64,000 nucleotides of DNA from Luteimonas mephitis DSM 12574 (GTDB taxonomy: Bacteria; Pseudomonadota; Gammaproteobacteria; Xanthomonadales; Xanthomonadaceae): assembly GCF_000422305.1 (NCBI RefSeq), contig NZ_KE383817.1:130507-194506 (forward strand). The letters run 5' to 3'. Both the position numbers and the translations under genes were made by a program. The notes beneath the pieces were generated by a model, which saw only the letters and a program-made list of their open reading frames with translations, searched no databases and was not told the origin of the DNA. Positions 29,445 through 37,935 of this stretch are shown in pieces (the first letter of the stretch is position 1; every line of letters begins with the position of its first letter).

Positions 29445-31289
29445 TCACGGGATCGTGATCGGCTCCTCGCGCCAGTCCTCGACGCTGCCGTCGCGGCCGT
29501 GCAGGCGCAGGCCCAGCCAGTGCCGCCCGGGCGGGAACGCGCCGACGTCGATGCGGGCGCGAAAACCGACTTTCGGATGCTGCGGGTCGGTGGAGATTTT
29601 CCAGTACGTGGCCGCGCCCGGGTTCTCCAGGCCGTATTCGGCCTTCGCCACCGGCTTGCCGTCGAGCAGCACTTCCACGCCGGACAGCCCGACGCCGTCC
29701 TTGAATGCCCAGCCCGTGACCTCGAAGGCACGCCCGACCTGCGCCCCCGCCACCGGCGCGTCGATCCACGCCATCGCCGGCGTTATGCACGCCGCGCCTG
29801 CTTTCGCCGGCTTGCCGTCGAATTCGAACAGCATGTAGCGCTGCGCGCCGTGGTCGATGTTGAGTGCGCGCGTCTTCGGCAGCGGCCCGAGCTGCGCGCA
29901 CAGCGCGTGGTAGCGCTGCAGCAGGTTCTTGTATTCCACGTCGGTGGCGCCGACGACGAGCAGGGTCGGCCGGTCGAACCGGTGTTCCCGCTGCAGCCCC
30001 CACAGTCGCAGCTGCGGGGCGCGACCGTGCTCGCGGTTGAGCGGATGGTCGAGCACGGGGATGTCCGGCTCGCCCAGCGCGAAACCCAGTTCGGCGCCGA
30101 TCTTGAAGTTGCCGGCCACGATCTGCGTGCCCTCCGGCATCCGCGCGCGCTGTTCGCGCACCACGCCGGCCAGTACGCTCCACCCGGCGAAATTCGACGG
30201 ATACCATTTCATTGCCGCCGACTGTTCGCGCAGCGAAGGCGTCGACACGGCGGCGAAGTAGCCCAGCACCGCGACCAGGCCGCAGCCGGCGACCGCCCAG
30301 GTCAGGCGCCGCAGCCACGGTGACCAGCCCGCGAGCACGGCCGGCAGCAGCGGCAGCAGCGCGAGGTATCCCGGCAGCGGCCAGTGGAAACTCACCCGCT
30401 TGGTGTCGGCGAAGAAGCCGAGCACGAAGAAGCCCAGCACCACCAGTCCGCCAAGCCAGGCGAGATAGCGGCGGCTGTCGGTCGCCCATCCGCGGCGGCT
30501 CGCGGCCGCCATCAGGGCGACGAACAGCGGCGGCGTCACCAGCAAGCCCTGGATGGCCAGGAACAGCAGGCCGTCGGCATGGAAGGCCCATGGATGGCGA
30601 TCGACCAGCTGGAACCGCAGGCCGGCCTCGGCGTTCTCCATGTTCCACGCCATCAGCGGCGTCCATGCGGCCGCACCGAAGGCGATCGCGATCCACACCC
30701 GCGGGTCGGCGAGCGCGCGGCGGCCGGCGGGCATCGACAGCAGCACCACGAAACCGACGCCGATCACCGCGATGAAGCGGTAGTGGCTGAGCGCACCGAT
30801 CGCCAACCCCGCGCCGAGCAGCAGCGCGGCGCCGTCGCTGACGTTGCGCAGCAGGCGCGCGCCGGCGTCGACGCACAGCAGCGTCGCCAGCGCCATCGGC
30901 ACGTCGGGCAGCGCCAGCAGGCCCAGCGATCCGGCCAGCGGCAGCAGCAGCGCGGCGATGCCCGCGAGCCAGGCGTGGCGCAGGTCGAACTCGCGCGCGG
31001 TGATCCGCACCACCAGCCACGGCAGCACGGCGGCGATCGCCAGGAACGGCGCGCGCAGCGCGAGCCTGCCTTCGCCGAACATGAAATCGCCAAGCCGGAT
31101 CAGCCACGCCGTCAGCCCGGGCAGGTCCGAATACGCCCACGACAGGTGCCGGCTTTCCTGCCAGTAGAACGCCTCGTCGACGAACAGCGGCAGGCGCGCG
31201 GCCATCGCCACCTTGAGCAGTGATATCCCGGCCCACAGCGCGATGAACAGCACGCGCACGTCGATCGTTTTCCCGGTCCGTTCCCGCAT
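29445..31289 (-). CDS. GT39/ArnT-type membrane glycosyltransferase
   Basis: A 614-aa polytopic protein. About ten to twelve membrane helices (residues 10-350) begin with the family motif: an acidic pair in LFVDEAFYWQESRHLSW followed by SDLPGLTAWLI, as in ArnT and protein O-mannosyltransferases that use polyprenyl-phosphate sugars. The soluble C-terminal part (about 355-614) ends in an Ig-like beta domain (PVAGAQVGRAFEVTGWAF, LPGRHWLGLRL-like). It likely glycosylates a surface lipid or protein from the periplasmic side; the acceptor is unknown. It is divergent from moxR with 49 bp between them. Confidence 0.82.
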   Translation of the reverse strand: MRERTGKTIDVRVLFIALWAGISLLKVAMAARLPLFVDEAFYWQESRHLSWAYSDLPGLTAWLIRLGDFMFGEGRLALRAPFLAIAAVLPWLVVRITAREFDLRHAWLAGIAALLLPLAGSLGLLALPDVPMALATLLCVDAGARLLRNVSDGAALLLGAGLAIGALSHYRFIAVIGVGFVVLLSMPAGRRALADPRVWIAIAFGAAAWTPLMAWNMENAEAGLRFQLVDRHPWAFHADGLLFLAIQGLLVTPPLFVALMAAASRRGWATDSRRYLAWLGGLVVLGFFVLGFFADTKRVSFHWPLPGYLALLPLLPAVLAGWSPWLRRLTWAVAGCGLVAVLGYFAAVSTPSLREQSAAMKWYPSNFAGWSVLAGVVREQRARMPEGTQIVAGNFKIGAELGFALGEPDIPVLDHPLNREHGRAPQLRLWGLQREHRFDRPTLLVVGATDVEYKNLLQRYHALCAQLGPLPKTRALNIDHGAQRYMLFEFDGKPAKAGAACITPAMAWIDAPVAGAQVGRAFEVTGWAFKDGVGLSGVEVLLDGKPVAKAEYGLENPGAATYWKISTDPQHPKVGFRARIDVGAFPPGRHWLGLRLHGRDGSVEDWREEPITIP

Positions 31290-31338
31290 CCCGATGCGAC
31301 CTCGCTACACTCGGCTTCTTCCCATGGAGCGACGACGC

Positions 31339-32292
31339 ATGACCGCAATCCCCGCACAGCGGCCCATGCTAACCGACGGCCTGCGCGATGCGGTGAAGCG
31401 CGCGCAGGAACAGGTCAACACGCTGGTGCTCGGCAAGCCGCACGAGGTACGGCTTGCGTTCGTGGCGCTGCTGTCCGGCGGACACCTGCTGATCGAAGAC
31501 CTGCCCGGCCTGGGCAAGACCACCCTGGCCCACGCCATGGCGGCCACGCTCGGGCTCGGTTTCCAACGGGTGCAGTTCACCTCCGACCTGCTGCCGTCGG
31601 ACATCGTCGGCGTGTCGGTGTTCGACGCGCAGGCGCAGCGCTTCGAATTCCACCCAGGTCCAGTGTTCGCGCACGTGCTGCTGGCCGACGAGATCAACCG
31701 CGCGCCGCCGCGCACGCAGAGCGCGCTGCTCGAAGCGATGGCCGAACACCAGGTCACTGTCGACGGCACCACGCACGCGCTGCCCGACCCGTTCTTCGTG
31801 ATCGCGACCCAGAACCCGGTGGATCTTGCAGGCACCTATCCGCTGCCCGACTCGCAGCTCGACCGCTTCCTCCTGCGGCTCACCCTGGGCTATCCGGACG
31901 AAGGCGCCGAACGCGCGCTGCTCGCCGGCAGCGACCGCCGCGACCTGATCGCGCGGACCCTCCCGGTGCTCGGCGCCGACGACGTGCAGGCGCTGCGAGC
32001 GGCGGTCGCCGACGTCCACGCCAGCGAAGCCCTGGTCGGCTACGTGCAGTCACTGCTGGCGCGCAGCCGCCACCATCCCGGGGTGCGGGTGGGGCTGTCG
32101 CCGCGCGCGGGCATCGCCCTGCTGCGCGCGGCGCGCGCGTATGCGCTGCTGCTCGGTCGCGCGCACGTGCTGCCCGAGGACGTGCAGGCGCTGTTCCCTG
32201 CGGTCGCCGCGCACCGCCTCGTCGCCGATGCCGACGCCGGCGGCGGACATGCGCTGGCCAGGGCGATCGTGCACGGCGTCCGGGTGGATTGA
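31339..32292 (+). CDS. MoxR-family AAA+ ATPase
   Basis: A 317-aa AAA+ protein. Walker A is LPGLGKTTLAHA (about 57-68), Walker B VLLADEINRAPPRTQSALLEAM, sensor-1 VIATQNPVDLAGTYPLPDSQLDRF, and the C-terminal lid follows. MoxR ATPases act as chaperones for partner proteins, often with DUF58 and von Willebrand domains. GGAGCG precedes the ATG at 31339; an in-frame ATG at 31324 is possible. First gene of a MoxR-DUF58-TgpA operon. Confidence 0.93.
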   Translation: MTAIPAQRPMLTDGLRDAVKRAQEQVNTLVLGKPHEVRLAFVALLSGGHLLIEDLPGLGKTTLAHAMAATLGLGFQRVQFTSDLLPSDIVGVSVFDAQAQRFEFHPGPVFAHVLLADEINRAPPRTQSALLEAMAEHQVTVDGTTHALPDPFFVIATQNPVDLAGTYPLPDSQLDRFLLRLTLGYPDEGAERALLAGSDRRDLIARTLPVLGADDVQALRAAVADVHASEALVGYVQSLLARSRHHPGVRVGLSPRAGIALLRAARAYALLLGRAHVLPEDVQALFPAVAAHRLVADADAGGGHALARAIVHGVRVD

Positions 32293-32297
32293 AGGCC

Positions 32298-32325
32298 GGG
32301 ACTGGGGATTGGGGATTGGGGATTC
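32298..32325 (+). repeat. Single heptamer array between moxR and the DUF58 gene
   Basis: Four in-register units (GGGACTG, GGGATTG, GGGATTG, GGGATTC), beginning 5 nt after the moxR stop. The C-rich partner arm seen elsewhere is missing. If the upstream ATG at 32289 were used, this array would be translated within the DUF58 protein. Confidence 0.88.
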
Positions 32326-32333
32326 GACAAGGC

Positions 32334-33422
32334 ATGAAGCAGCGCGGCGGCATCGACGGTGGCCGGGCCCCAAGGGCGCAAGAAGTGCATTCCTCCCGCC
32401 AGTCATCGGCAGTCGCCAGTCCGGCGCCCCACCGGCAATCCCGCTTCGCCTCCCTGCGGCGACGCGCGTTGGCGTGGGCGCGGCCGCGTCATCCGGAGCC
32501 GTTGCCGGTGCTGCTCGACCGCCGCCGCGTCTACATCCTGCCGACCGCGTTCGGCGGATTCTTCGGGCTGCTGCTGCTCGCGATGCTGGTCGGCGCGCTC
32601 AACTACAACAACAACCCGGCGCTGCTGTTGGCGCTGTTGCTCGCGGGCGCGGCCAACACTGGGCTGTTCGCCGCGCACCTGCAGCTCAGCGGCCTGCAGA
32701 TCGTCGCGATCGTCGCCGAGCCGGTGGCCGCAGGCACGCCGCTGCAGCTTGGCGTGCACGCGCGCGCAACGCCCGAGCGCTCGCGTCGCGGCTTGCGCGT
32801 CGAATGCCTGGGCTCGGCCGGCGTGCTCTCGCTCGACAACGGCGCCGGCACCGCGACGCTGGAGATCCCGACCGTGCGCCGCGGCTGGCTCGACCCCGGG
32901 CGCCTGCGCATCTCCACCACGCGTCCGCTCGGCCTTGCCCGCGCCTGGGCCTGGGTGTGGCCGGAAGCGCCGCTGCTGGTCTACCCCGCGCCCGAAGCCC
33001 ACGGCCCGCCGCTGCCCGAAGGAAGCGGCGACAGCGCGCAGGCGCGGCTGCACCCGGCCGGCGACGACGTCCACCACCTGCGTGCCTATCGGCGCGGCGA
33101 CGCACGCCGGGCGATCGCTTGGAAACCGTCAGCCCGCCACGGCACGCTGCTGGTGCGCGAATACGAGCAGCCGCTCGGCGCCGACCTCGTGCTCGACTGG
33201 CATGCGCTGCACGCGCTGGCCTGGGAGGACCGTATCCGCCGCCTCGCGCGCTGGGTCGACGAGGCCGAGCGCGCGAACCGTCGCTGGCAGCTGCAGCTGC
33301 CGGGCCAGCCGGCGCTGGGCCCGGCGCGCGGCTCTGACCATCGCCATGCGTGCCTGCGCGCGTTGGCGCTGATGCCCGGGCCGCTGCACGAAGCGGGAGG
33401 CGGCGATGTCGACGCGCGCTGA
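32334..33422 (+). CDS. DUF58 domain protein
   Basis: A 362-aa protein: a basic N-terminus, two adjacent membrane helices (about 65-100, ILPTAFGGFFGLLLLAMLVG and ALLLALLLAGAANTG), a beta-rich region, then the DUF58 signature around DDVHHLRAYRRGDARRAIAWKPSARHG. DUF58 proteins partner with MoxR ATPases. I chose the ATG at 32334 after the heptamer array; an ATG at 32289 overlapping the moxR stop would add 15 residues from the repeat. The 3' end overlaps tgpA by 17 bp. Confidence 0.88.
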   Translation: MKQRGGIDGGRAPRAQEVHSSRQSSAVASPAPHRQSRFASLRRRALAWARPRHPEPLPVLLDRRRVYILPTAFGGFFGLLLLAMLVGALNYNNNPALLLALLLAGAANTGLFAAHLQLSGLQIVAIVAEPVAAGTPLQLGVHARATPERSRRGLRVECLGSAGVLSLDNGAGTATLEIPTVRRGWLDPGRLRISTTRPLGLARAWAWVWPEAPLLVYPAPEAHGPPLPEGSGDSAQARLHPAGDDVHHLRAYRRGDARRAIAWKPSARHGTLLVREYEQPLGADLVLDWHALHALAWEDRIRRLARWVDEAERANRRWQLQLPGQPALGPARGSDHRHACLRALALMPGPLHEAGGGDVDAR

Positions 33423-35394
33423 GCCCCTGCCCGCCAGCGCATCGAAGCCCGCCGCTGCGCAATCGATCGCACTCGATCCGCAAAGCCGACGGTGGACGCT
33501 CGCGGCCGCGGCCACCTGCCTGCTTCCACTGCTGCTGCAGCTGCCTGCCGCGATGGCGATCGTGATCGCCGTGCTGGGCTGTGCGGTCGCCGCGACCACC
33601 CGCCGCCACCGCCTGCCGGGCTGGCTGCGCGTGCTGCTGGCGCTGGCGCTGCTGGGCTACGTGATGGCCAGCTCGCACTTCTCGCTGGGCCGCGACACCG
33701 GCTGCGCGCTGCTCGCGGCGATGCTGGCGATCAAGCCGGTGGAACTGGCCAGCGTGCGCGATGCACGCAGCCTGCTCGGCTTTGCGCTGTTCGCGCCGTT
33801 CTCCACGTTCCTGCTCGACCAGGGCCCGCTGTCGCTGGTGCTCGCACTGCTCGGCGCAACGCTGGCGCTGGCCGCGCTGCTGCGCCTGGCGGACCTGGAA
33901 TCGAGCGAAGCCGCGCGCACGCTGCCACCGTGGCACCGGCTGCTGGGCGTGTGGCGGCTGGCCGCGATCGGGCTGCCGCTGGCGTTGGCGGCGTTCTGGC
34001 TGTTCCCGCGCATCGCAACGCCGCTGTGGGGCGTGCCGGAGCGCGTGCTTGCGCGCCCGGGCCTGTCCGACCGCATGTCGCCGGGCGACTGGATCGATTT
34101 CATGAACGACGACAGCCCGGCGTTGCGGGCGACTTTTTTCGGCCCAGCGCCCGCGCCTTCGCAGATGTACTGGCGCGGCCCGGTGCTGTGGAACTTCGAC
34201 GGCCGCACCTGGACCGCCGCGCAGCAACTGCAGGCCCTGCCGCCCGCCCCGGTGACCCATGCCGCGCGCACCTGGGACTACGAGATGGCACTGGAGCCCA
34301 CCGAGCGCCGGCAGATGGTCGCGCTCGAACTGCCCGTGCAGGCGCCGGAAGGCACCCGGCTCGCCGTCGACTACGGCCTGTACACGTCCCTTCCACTCAA
34401 CTCGCTGAGCCGCTGGCGCATGCGGTCGGCAGCATCGGTGGAGTTCGAAGCGCAGCTGCGCGCGCCGCTGCGCGCGATGGCCCTGCGCCTGCCCGACGGC
34501 TACAACCCGCGCACCCTGGCGCTGGCACGGAAGTGGCGTGGCGAAGCCGGCGCAAACGATGCCGCGATCGTCGAACGCGCGCTGTCATGGATCCGCAGCG
34601 ACTTCGCCTACACCCTGGCCACGCCGCTGCTCGGCCGCCACTCGGTCGATGAGTTCCTGTTCGACCAGCAGGCCGGCTTCTGCGAACACTTCAGCTCGGC
34701 GTTCGTGGTGCTGATGCGCGCGGCCGGGATCCCGGCGCGCGTGATCACCGGCTACGCCGGCGGCTACCACAACCGCTACGGCGACTACTGGCTGGTGCGC
34801 AAATCAGATGCCCATGCCTGGGCGGAAGTCTGGCTGGAAGGTCGCGGCTGGGTGCGCGTGGATCCGACCGCCGCGGTCGCGCCCGAGCGCATCTACGACA
34901 CCATCGATGATCGCGCCACCGGCAACTTCGGCGCCGGCCTTGCGCCGATGCGCGACATGGGCGACTGGCTGCGCCGCGGCTGGAACGATTTCGTGCTCGG
35001 CTTCGACGCCGCGCGCCAGCAGCGGCTGCTGCAGCCGCTGGGCATCGAGCGCCTCGACCAGCGCGCGCTGATCGCCCTGTTTGCAGCAGCGGCGGTGGTT
35101 GCGATCGCCTGGATGCTGTGGCTCACCGCCCGCGCCGAGCGCGAACGCGACCGCCTGCTGCGCGCCTGGCACCGCCTCGGCAGGCGCTACGCGCGCCTTG
35201 GCCTGGGCCGCGCGCCACACGAAGCCGCCGGGGACTGGGCCGCGCGCGTCGTCGCTGCCCGCCCGGGCTCGGCGGAGCTGGCGTCGCTCAGCGCGCGTTT
35301 CGCCGAATGGCGTTACGCTGGCGGCGACGGGCGTACACAGGGGCGGCGCGAACTGGACGGACTGGTCCGCGCACTGCGAAGGCATCGTCCCTGA
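33406..35394 (+). CDS. TgpA-like membrane transglutaminase
   Basis: A 662-aa protein. The N-terminal part (about 30-215) holds some six membrane helices; a periplasmic transglutaminase-like domain follows, with Cys426 in QAGFCEHFSSAFVVLM, His470 in KSDAHAWAEVWLEG and Asp486 in RVDPTAA, the Cys-His-Asp triad. One more helix lies near 545-565 and a soluble DUF4129-like tail follows. Pseudomonas TgpA of the same gene trio is essential and periplasmic. The start overlaps the DUF58 gene, so the operon is coupled. Confidence 0.92.
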   Translation: MSTRAEPLPASASKPAAAQSIALDPQSRRWTLAAAATCLLPLLLQLPAAMAIVIAVLGCAVAATTRRHRLPGWLRVLLALALLGYVMASSHFSLGRDTGCALLAAMLAIKPVELASVRDARSLLGFALFAPFSTFLLDQGPLSLVLALLGATLALAALLRLADLESSEAARTLPPWHRLLGVWRLAAIGLPLALAAFWLFPRIATPLWGVPERVLARPGLSDRMSPGDWIDFMNDDSPALRATFFGPAPAPSQMYWRGPVLWNFDGRTWTAAQQLQALPPAPVTHAARTWDYEMALEPTERRQMVALELPVQAPEGTRLAVDYGLYTSLPLNSLSRWRMRSAASVEFEAQLRAPLRAMALRLPDGYNPRTLALARKWRGEAGANDAAIVERALSWIRSDFAYTLATPLLGRHSVDEFLFDQQAGFCEHFSSAFVVLMRAAGIPARVITGYAGGYHNRYGDYWLVRKSDAHAWAEVWLEGRGWVRVDPTAAVAPERIYDTIDDRATGNFGAGLAPMRDMGDWLRRGWNDFVLGFDAARQQRLLQPLGIERLDQRALIALFAAAAVVAIAWMLWLTARAERERDRLLRAWHRLGRRYARLGLGRAPHEAAGDWAARVVAARPGSAELASLSARFAEWRYAGGDGRTQGRRELDGLVRALRRHRP

Positions 35395-35449
35395 TTCGCC
35401 GCATTCGATCACCGCCGCATTCGAATCAAACGCTCCCGGAGAGACCCGC

Positions 35450-35938
35450 ATGAACGTCCGACTGCTCGCCGTGGCCTGCCTCGCCAGTGCCCTGCTCGCC
35501 GCCTGCGCCACCCAGCCCAAGCCGCTGCAGGGCGAGTTCAACCCGATCACCCCGCGCGACGCCGCCGAACAGGACAGCACCGGCGCCATGGTGCGCTGGG
35601 GCGGGCGCATCGTGCAGGTCGAACCGAAGGAGAACCGCACCTGCTTCGAGATGATCTCCACCCGCCTCACCGCCAACGGCCGCCCGTACTGGGCCGAGGA
35701 CGACACCGGCGGGCGCTTCATTGCCTGCCGCGCCGGCTTCTACGATCCGGCGATCTTCGAGAAGAACCGCGAGGTCAGCTTCACCGGCCGCATCGACGGT
35801 TACGAGAACCGCCGCATCGGCGGCTACGACTACCGTTTCCCGCACGTCGCCGCGGACGTGGTCTACCTGTGGCCGGTCCGCGAACGCGTGAACGTGGTGA
35901 CGCGCCCCGCCCCATGGCCGTGGTGGGGCTGGTGGTGA
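35450..35938 (+). CDS. Slp-family outer-membrane lipoprotein
   Basis: A 162-aa lipoprotein. The lipobox ends LLAAC with Cys19 as the acylation site. The core VRWGGRIVQVEPKENRTCFEM, FYDPAIFEKNREVSFTGRI and PHVAADVVYLW matches the Slp (starvation lipoprotein) family. The C-terminus is Trp-rich (PWPWWGWW). GGAGAG stands before the ATG. 55 bp after tgpA, possibly in the same transcript, and followed by a strong terminator. Confidence 0.9.
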   Translation: MNVRLLAVACLASALLAACATQPKPLQGEFNPITPRDAAEQDSTGAMVRWGGRIVQVEPKENRTCFEMISTRLTANGRPYWAEDDTGGRFIACRAGFYDPAIFEKNREVSFTGRIDGYENRRIGGYDYRFPHVAADVVYLWPVRERVNVVTRPAPWPWWGWW

Positions 35939-35961
35939 ACCGCAACTTGCCGGCTTGAATG

Positions 35962-35988
35962 AAAACGCCCGGAGTTCCGGGCGTTTTT
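35962..35988. terminator. Bidirectional intrinsic terminator after the Slp gene
   Basis: AAAACGCCCGGA and its perfect complement with a short loop, T-run on the plus strand and the mirrored T-run on the minus strand. It ends the moxR-slp transcript and could also stop minus-strand transcription from the HIT gene. Confidence 0.92.
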
Positions 35989-36132
35989 CATGACGCGCGA
36001 GTGATGCATGGATGTCATCCGTCGCGCTGGATCGGGGCTGCGATCCCGCAAGAACGCGCGTTCGGCCACGCCGGCTCTCGACATCCCCGGCGCGGATTCC
36101 GGACAGCGAGGAACGGAGCCGGGCAGTGCGGG

Positions 36133-36480
36133 TCAGGCAGGCGTGCCGAAACGTCCGAGCGGCGCACCGGCCAGCAGATGCAGGTGGATCTGGAACACGG
36201 TCTGCCCGCCGTCGTCGTTGCAGTTCATCACGATGCGGTAGCCGTCTTCGGCGAATCCCTGCTCCTTCGCATAGCGAGCGGCCGCGAACGCGAGGCGCCC
36301 GACGACCTCGGCCTGGCTGGCCTGCAGGTCGTTGAGCGTGGCCAGGTCGGTTTTCGGCACGAACAGCACGTGCACCGGCGCCTGCGGCGCGATGTCGCGG
36401 AACGCGATGATGTCGTCGTCCTCGTAGACGATGTCGGCCGGGAGCTCGCGGCGGATGATCTTGTGGAAAATGGTGTCCAT
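36133..36480 (-). CDS. HIT-family nucleotide hydrolase (HinT-like)
   Basis: A 115-aa HIT protein. The motif QTVFQIHLHLLAG gives the His-x-His-x-His triad near 95-99; the N-terminus FHKIIRRELPADIVYEDD and the C-terminal Gly-rich tail fit HinT (purine nucleoside phosphoramidase). Start at 36480; a longer frame to 36591 reads through a heptamer repeat. It follows recR, with the repeat filling the gap. Confidence 0.93.
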   Translation of the reverse strand: MDTIFHKIIRRELPADIVYEDDDIIAFRDIAPQAPVHVLFVPKTDLATLNDLQASQAEVVGRLAFAAARYAKEQGFAEDGYRIVMNCNDDGGQTVFQIHLHLLAGAPLGRFGTPA

Positions 36481-36488
36481 TGAAGGCC

Positions 36489-36595
36489 GGGGTTGAGGAT
36501 TCGGAATCCGATGGTACCGCTGCTGCCGCGGATCCCGGCTTTCAACAGCCGAATGGCTGGTCATCGCCAATCCCGAATTCCGAATCCCCAACCCC
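36489..36595. repeat. Paired heptamer array in the recR-HIT gap
   Basis: The left arm, 36489-36509, is three units (GGGGTTG, AGGATTC, GGAATCC). The right arm, 36568-36595, is four inverted units (CAATCCC, GAATTCC, GAATCCC, CAACCCC), 4 nt from the recR stop at 36600. A 58-bp spacer separates them. Confidence 0.82.
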
Positions 36596-36599
36596 CGCT

Positions 36600-37196
36600 C
36601 TACGGCATCTCGCTGCGCGACCCGAACGCATGCGACAGCGTGCCGCGATCCACGTACTCCAGTTCCCCGCCCAGCGGCACGCCGTGGGCCAGTCTGCTGG
36701 GGCGCACGCCGTGGTTGCGCGCAAGCTGGGCGAGGTAGTGCGCGGTGGCCTCGCCTTCCACCGTGGGGTTGGTGGCGATGATCAGCTCCTGCACCTCGCC
36801 GGTTGCCAGCCGCGACGCCAGCTGCTCGAGGCCGAGTTCGCGCGGGCCGATGCCGTCAAGCGGGCTCAGCCGCCCCTGCAGCACGAAGTACAGGCCGCGA
36901 TAGCCGGTCGCCTGTTCGATCACCAGGCGGTCGGCCGGCGATTCCACCGCGCACAGCTGCTGCGCATCGCGCGCGGCGCTGGCGCAGGTGGCGCAGGTTT
37001 CGGTTTCGCTGAAATCGCGGCAGCGCACGCAGTGGCCGATGCGTTCGATCGACGATGCCAGCACCTCCGCCAACCGCCGGCCGCCGTCACGCTCGCGTTC
37101 GAGCACGTGGTAGGCCATGCGCTGCGCGGTCTTCTGGCCGACGCCGGGCAGGACGCGGAAGGCTTCGATCAGCTGTTCGAGCAACGGGGTGGTCAT
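36600..37196 (-). CDS. recR: Recombination protein RecR
   Basis: A 198-aa RecR. The N-terminal helix-hairpin-helix is [15 protein letters not shown]; a C4 zinc finger follows ([16 protein letters not shown]) and then the Toprim domain with [21 protein letters not shown] and [15 protein letters not shown]. Start at the ATG at 37196. It forms the RecOR complex with RecO (gene at 5.1 kb). Conserved order dnaX-ybaB-recR, interrupted here by a small membrane protein gene. Confidence 0.96.
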   Translation of the reverse strand: MTTPLLEQLIEAFRVLPGVGQKTAQRMAYHVLERERDGGRRLAEVLASSIERIGHCVRCRDFSETETCATCASAARDAQQLCAVESPADRLVIEQATGYRGLYFVLQGRLSPLDGIGPRELGLEQLASRLATGEVQELIIATNPTVEGEATAHYLAQLARNHGVRPSRLAHGVPLGGELEYVDRGTLSHAFGSRSEMP

Positions 37197-37240
37197 CGGC
37201 AATGGTCTTCAGGGGGCCGCCGCGCGGTGCGGCCGCGCAG

Positions 37241-37549
37241 TCAGAGCATGCGCGAGAACTGCGCGGCCCAGGCGTAGGCCGGTTCGCGCACCAGCAGCAG
37301 CGCGCCGACCACGATGCCCAGCACCAGCCCGGCGAGGCGATTCTGCCATGGCCCGATCATCAGCAGGATCAGCGCCACCGCGCCCGACAGCGCGGCAAGG
37401 ATCGCGGTCGCGGCCCACAGCCAGCGGATCGGCTCGGGCAGCGGCAGGAACGCGCGCAGCAGCAGCAACAGCACCAGCAGCATCGGGCACACGAATCCGA
37501 GCAGCTTCGCCAGTCCCGCGCCCGCATGGCCGTAGCGTGGCCGGAACAC
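37241..37549 (-). CDS. Small integral membrane protein, unknown
   Basis: About 102 aa if the GTG at 37549 is used, or 115 from a TTG at 37588; neither start is well supported. Three membrane helices are visible: LLGFVCPMLLVLLLLLRAFL, LWAATAILAALSGAVALILLMI and LAGLVLGIVVGALLLV. No family recognised. It sits between ybaB and recR, where most gammaproteobacteria have no gene. Confidence 0.65.
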   Translation of the reverse strand: MFRPRYGHAGAGLAKLLGFVCPMLLVLLLLLRAFLPLPEPIRWLWAATAILAALSGAVALILLMIGPWQNRLAGLVLGIVVGALLLVREPAYAWAAQFSRML

Positions 37550-37600
37550 GTCAGCGGGCCAGGCGTTCGCAGGCCGTGCGCAGGGCAATCCGCATCATGT

Positions 37601-37921
37601 TCAGAACGGCAATTTCATGCCCTGCGGCAGCGGCAGGCCGGCGGTGGCCGCTCCCATCTTCTCCTGCGAGGCGGCGTTGGCCTTGTTGACCGCGTCGTTG
37701 AACGCGGCGGCGATCAGGTCCTCGGCCATTTCCGGGTCCGACAGCACGCCCGGATCGATGCGCACCTTGCGGCACTCCATGCGGCCGGTGAGCGTCACCG
37801 CCACCATTCCGCCACCGGCGCTGCCGGTGACTTCGAGGTTGGCGAGCTCCTGCTGCACGCGCTGCATGTCTTCCTGCATCTTCTGCGCCTGCTGCATCAG
37901 CTGGGCGATGTTTCCACGCAT
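37601..37921 (-). CDS. ybaB: YbaB/EbfC nucleoid-associated protein
   Basis: A 106-aa DNA-binding protein. The N-terminal heptad helix ([20 protein letters not shown]) and the core [20 protein letters not shown] with [20 protein letters not shown] are typical. 14 bp after dnaX, so co-transcribed with it and with recR. Confidence 0.95.
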   Translation of the reverse strand: MRGNIAQLMQQAQKMQEDMQRVQQELANLEVTGSAGGGMVAVTLTGRMECRKVRIDPGVLSDPEMAEDLIAAAFNDAVNKANAASQEKMGAATAGLPLPQGMKLPF

Positions 37922-37935
37922 GTCGTTGCCTCTGT

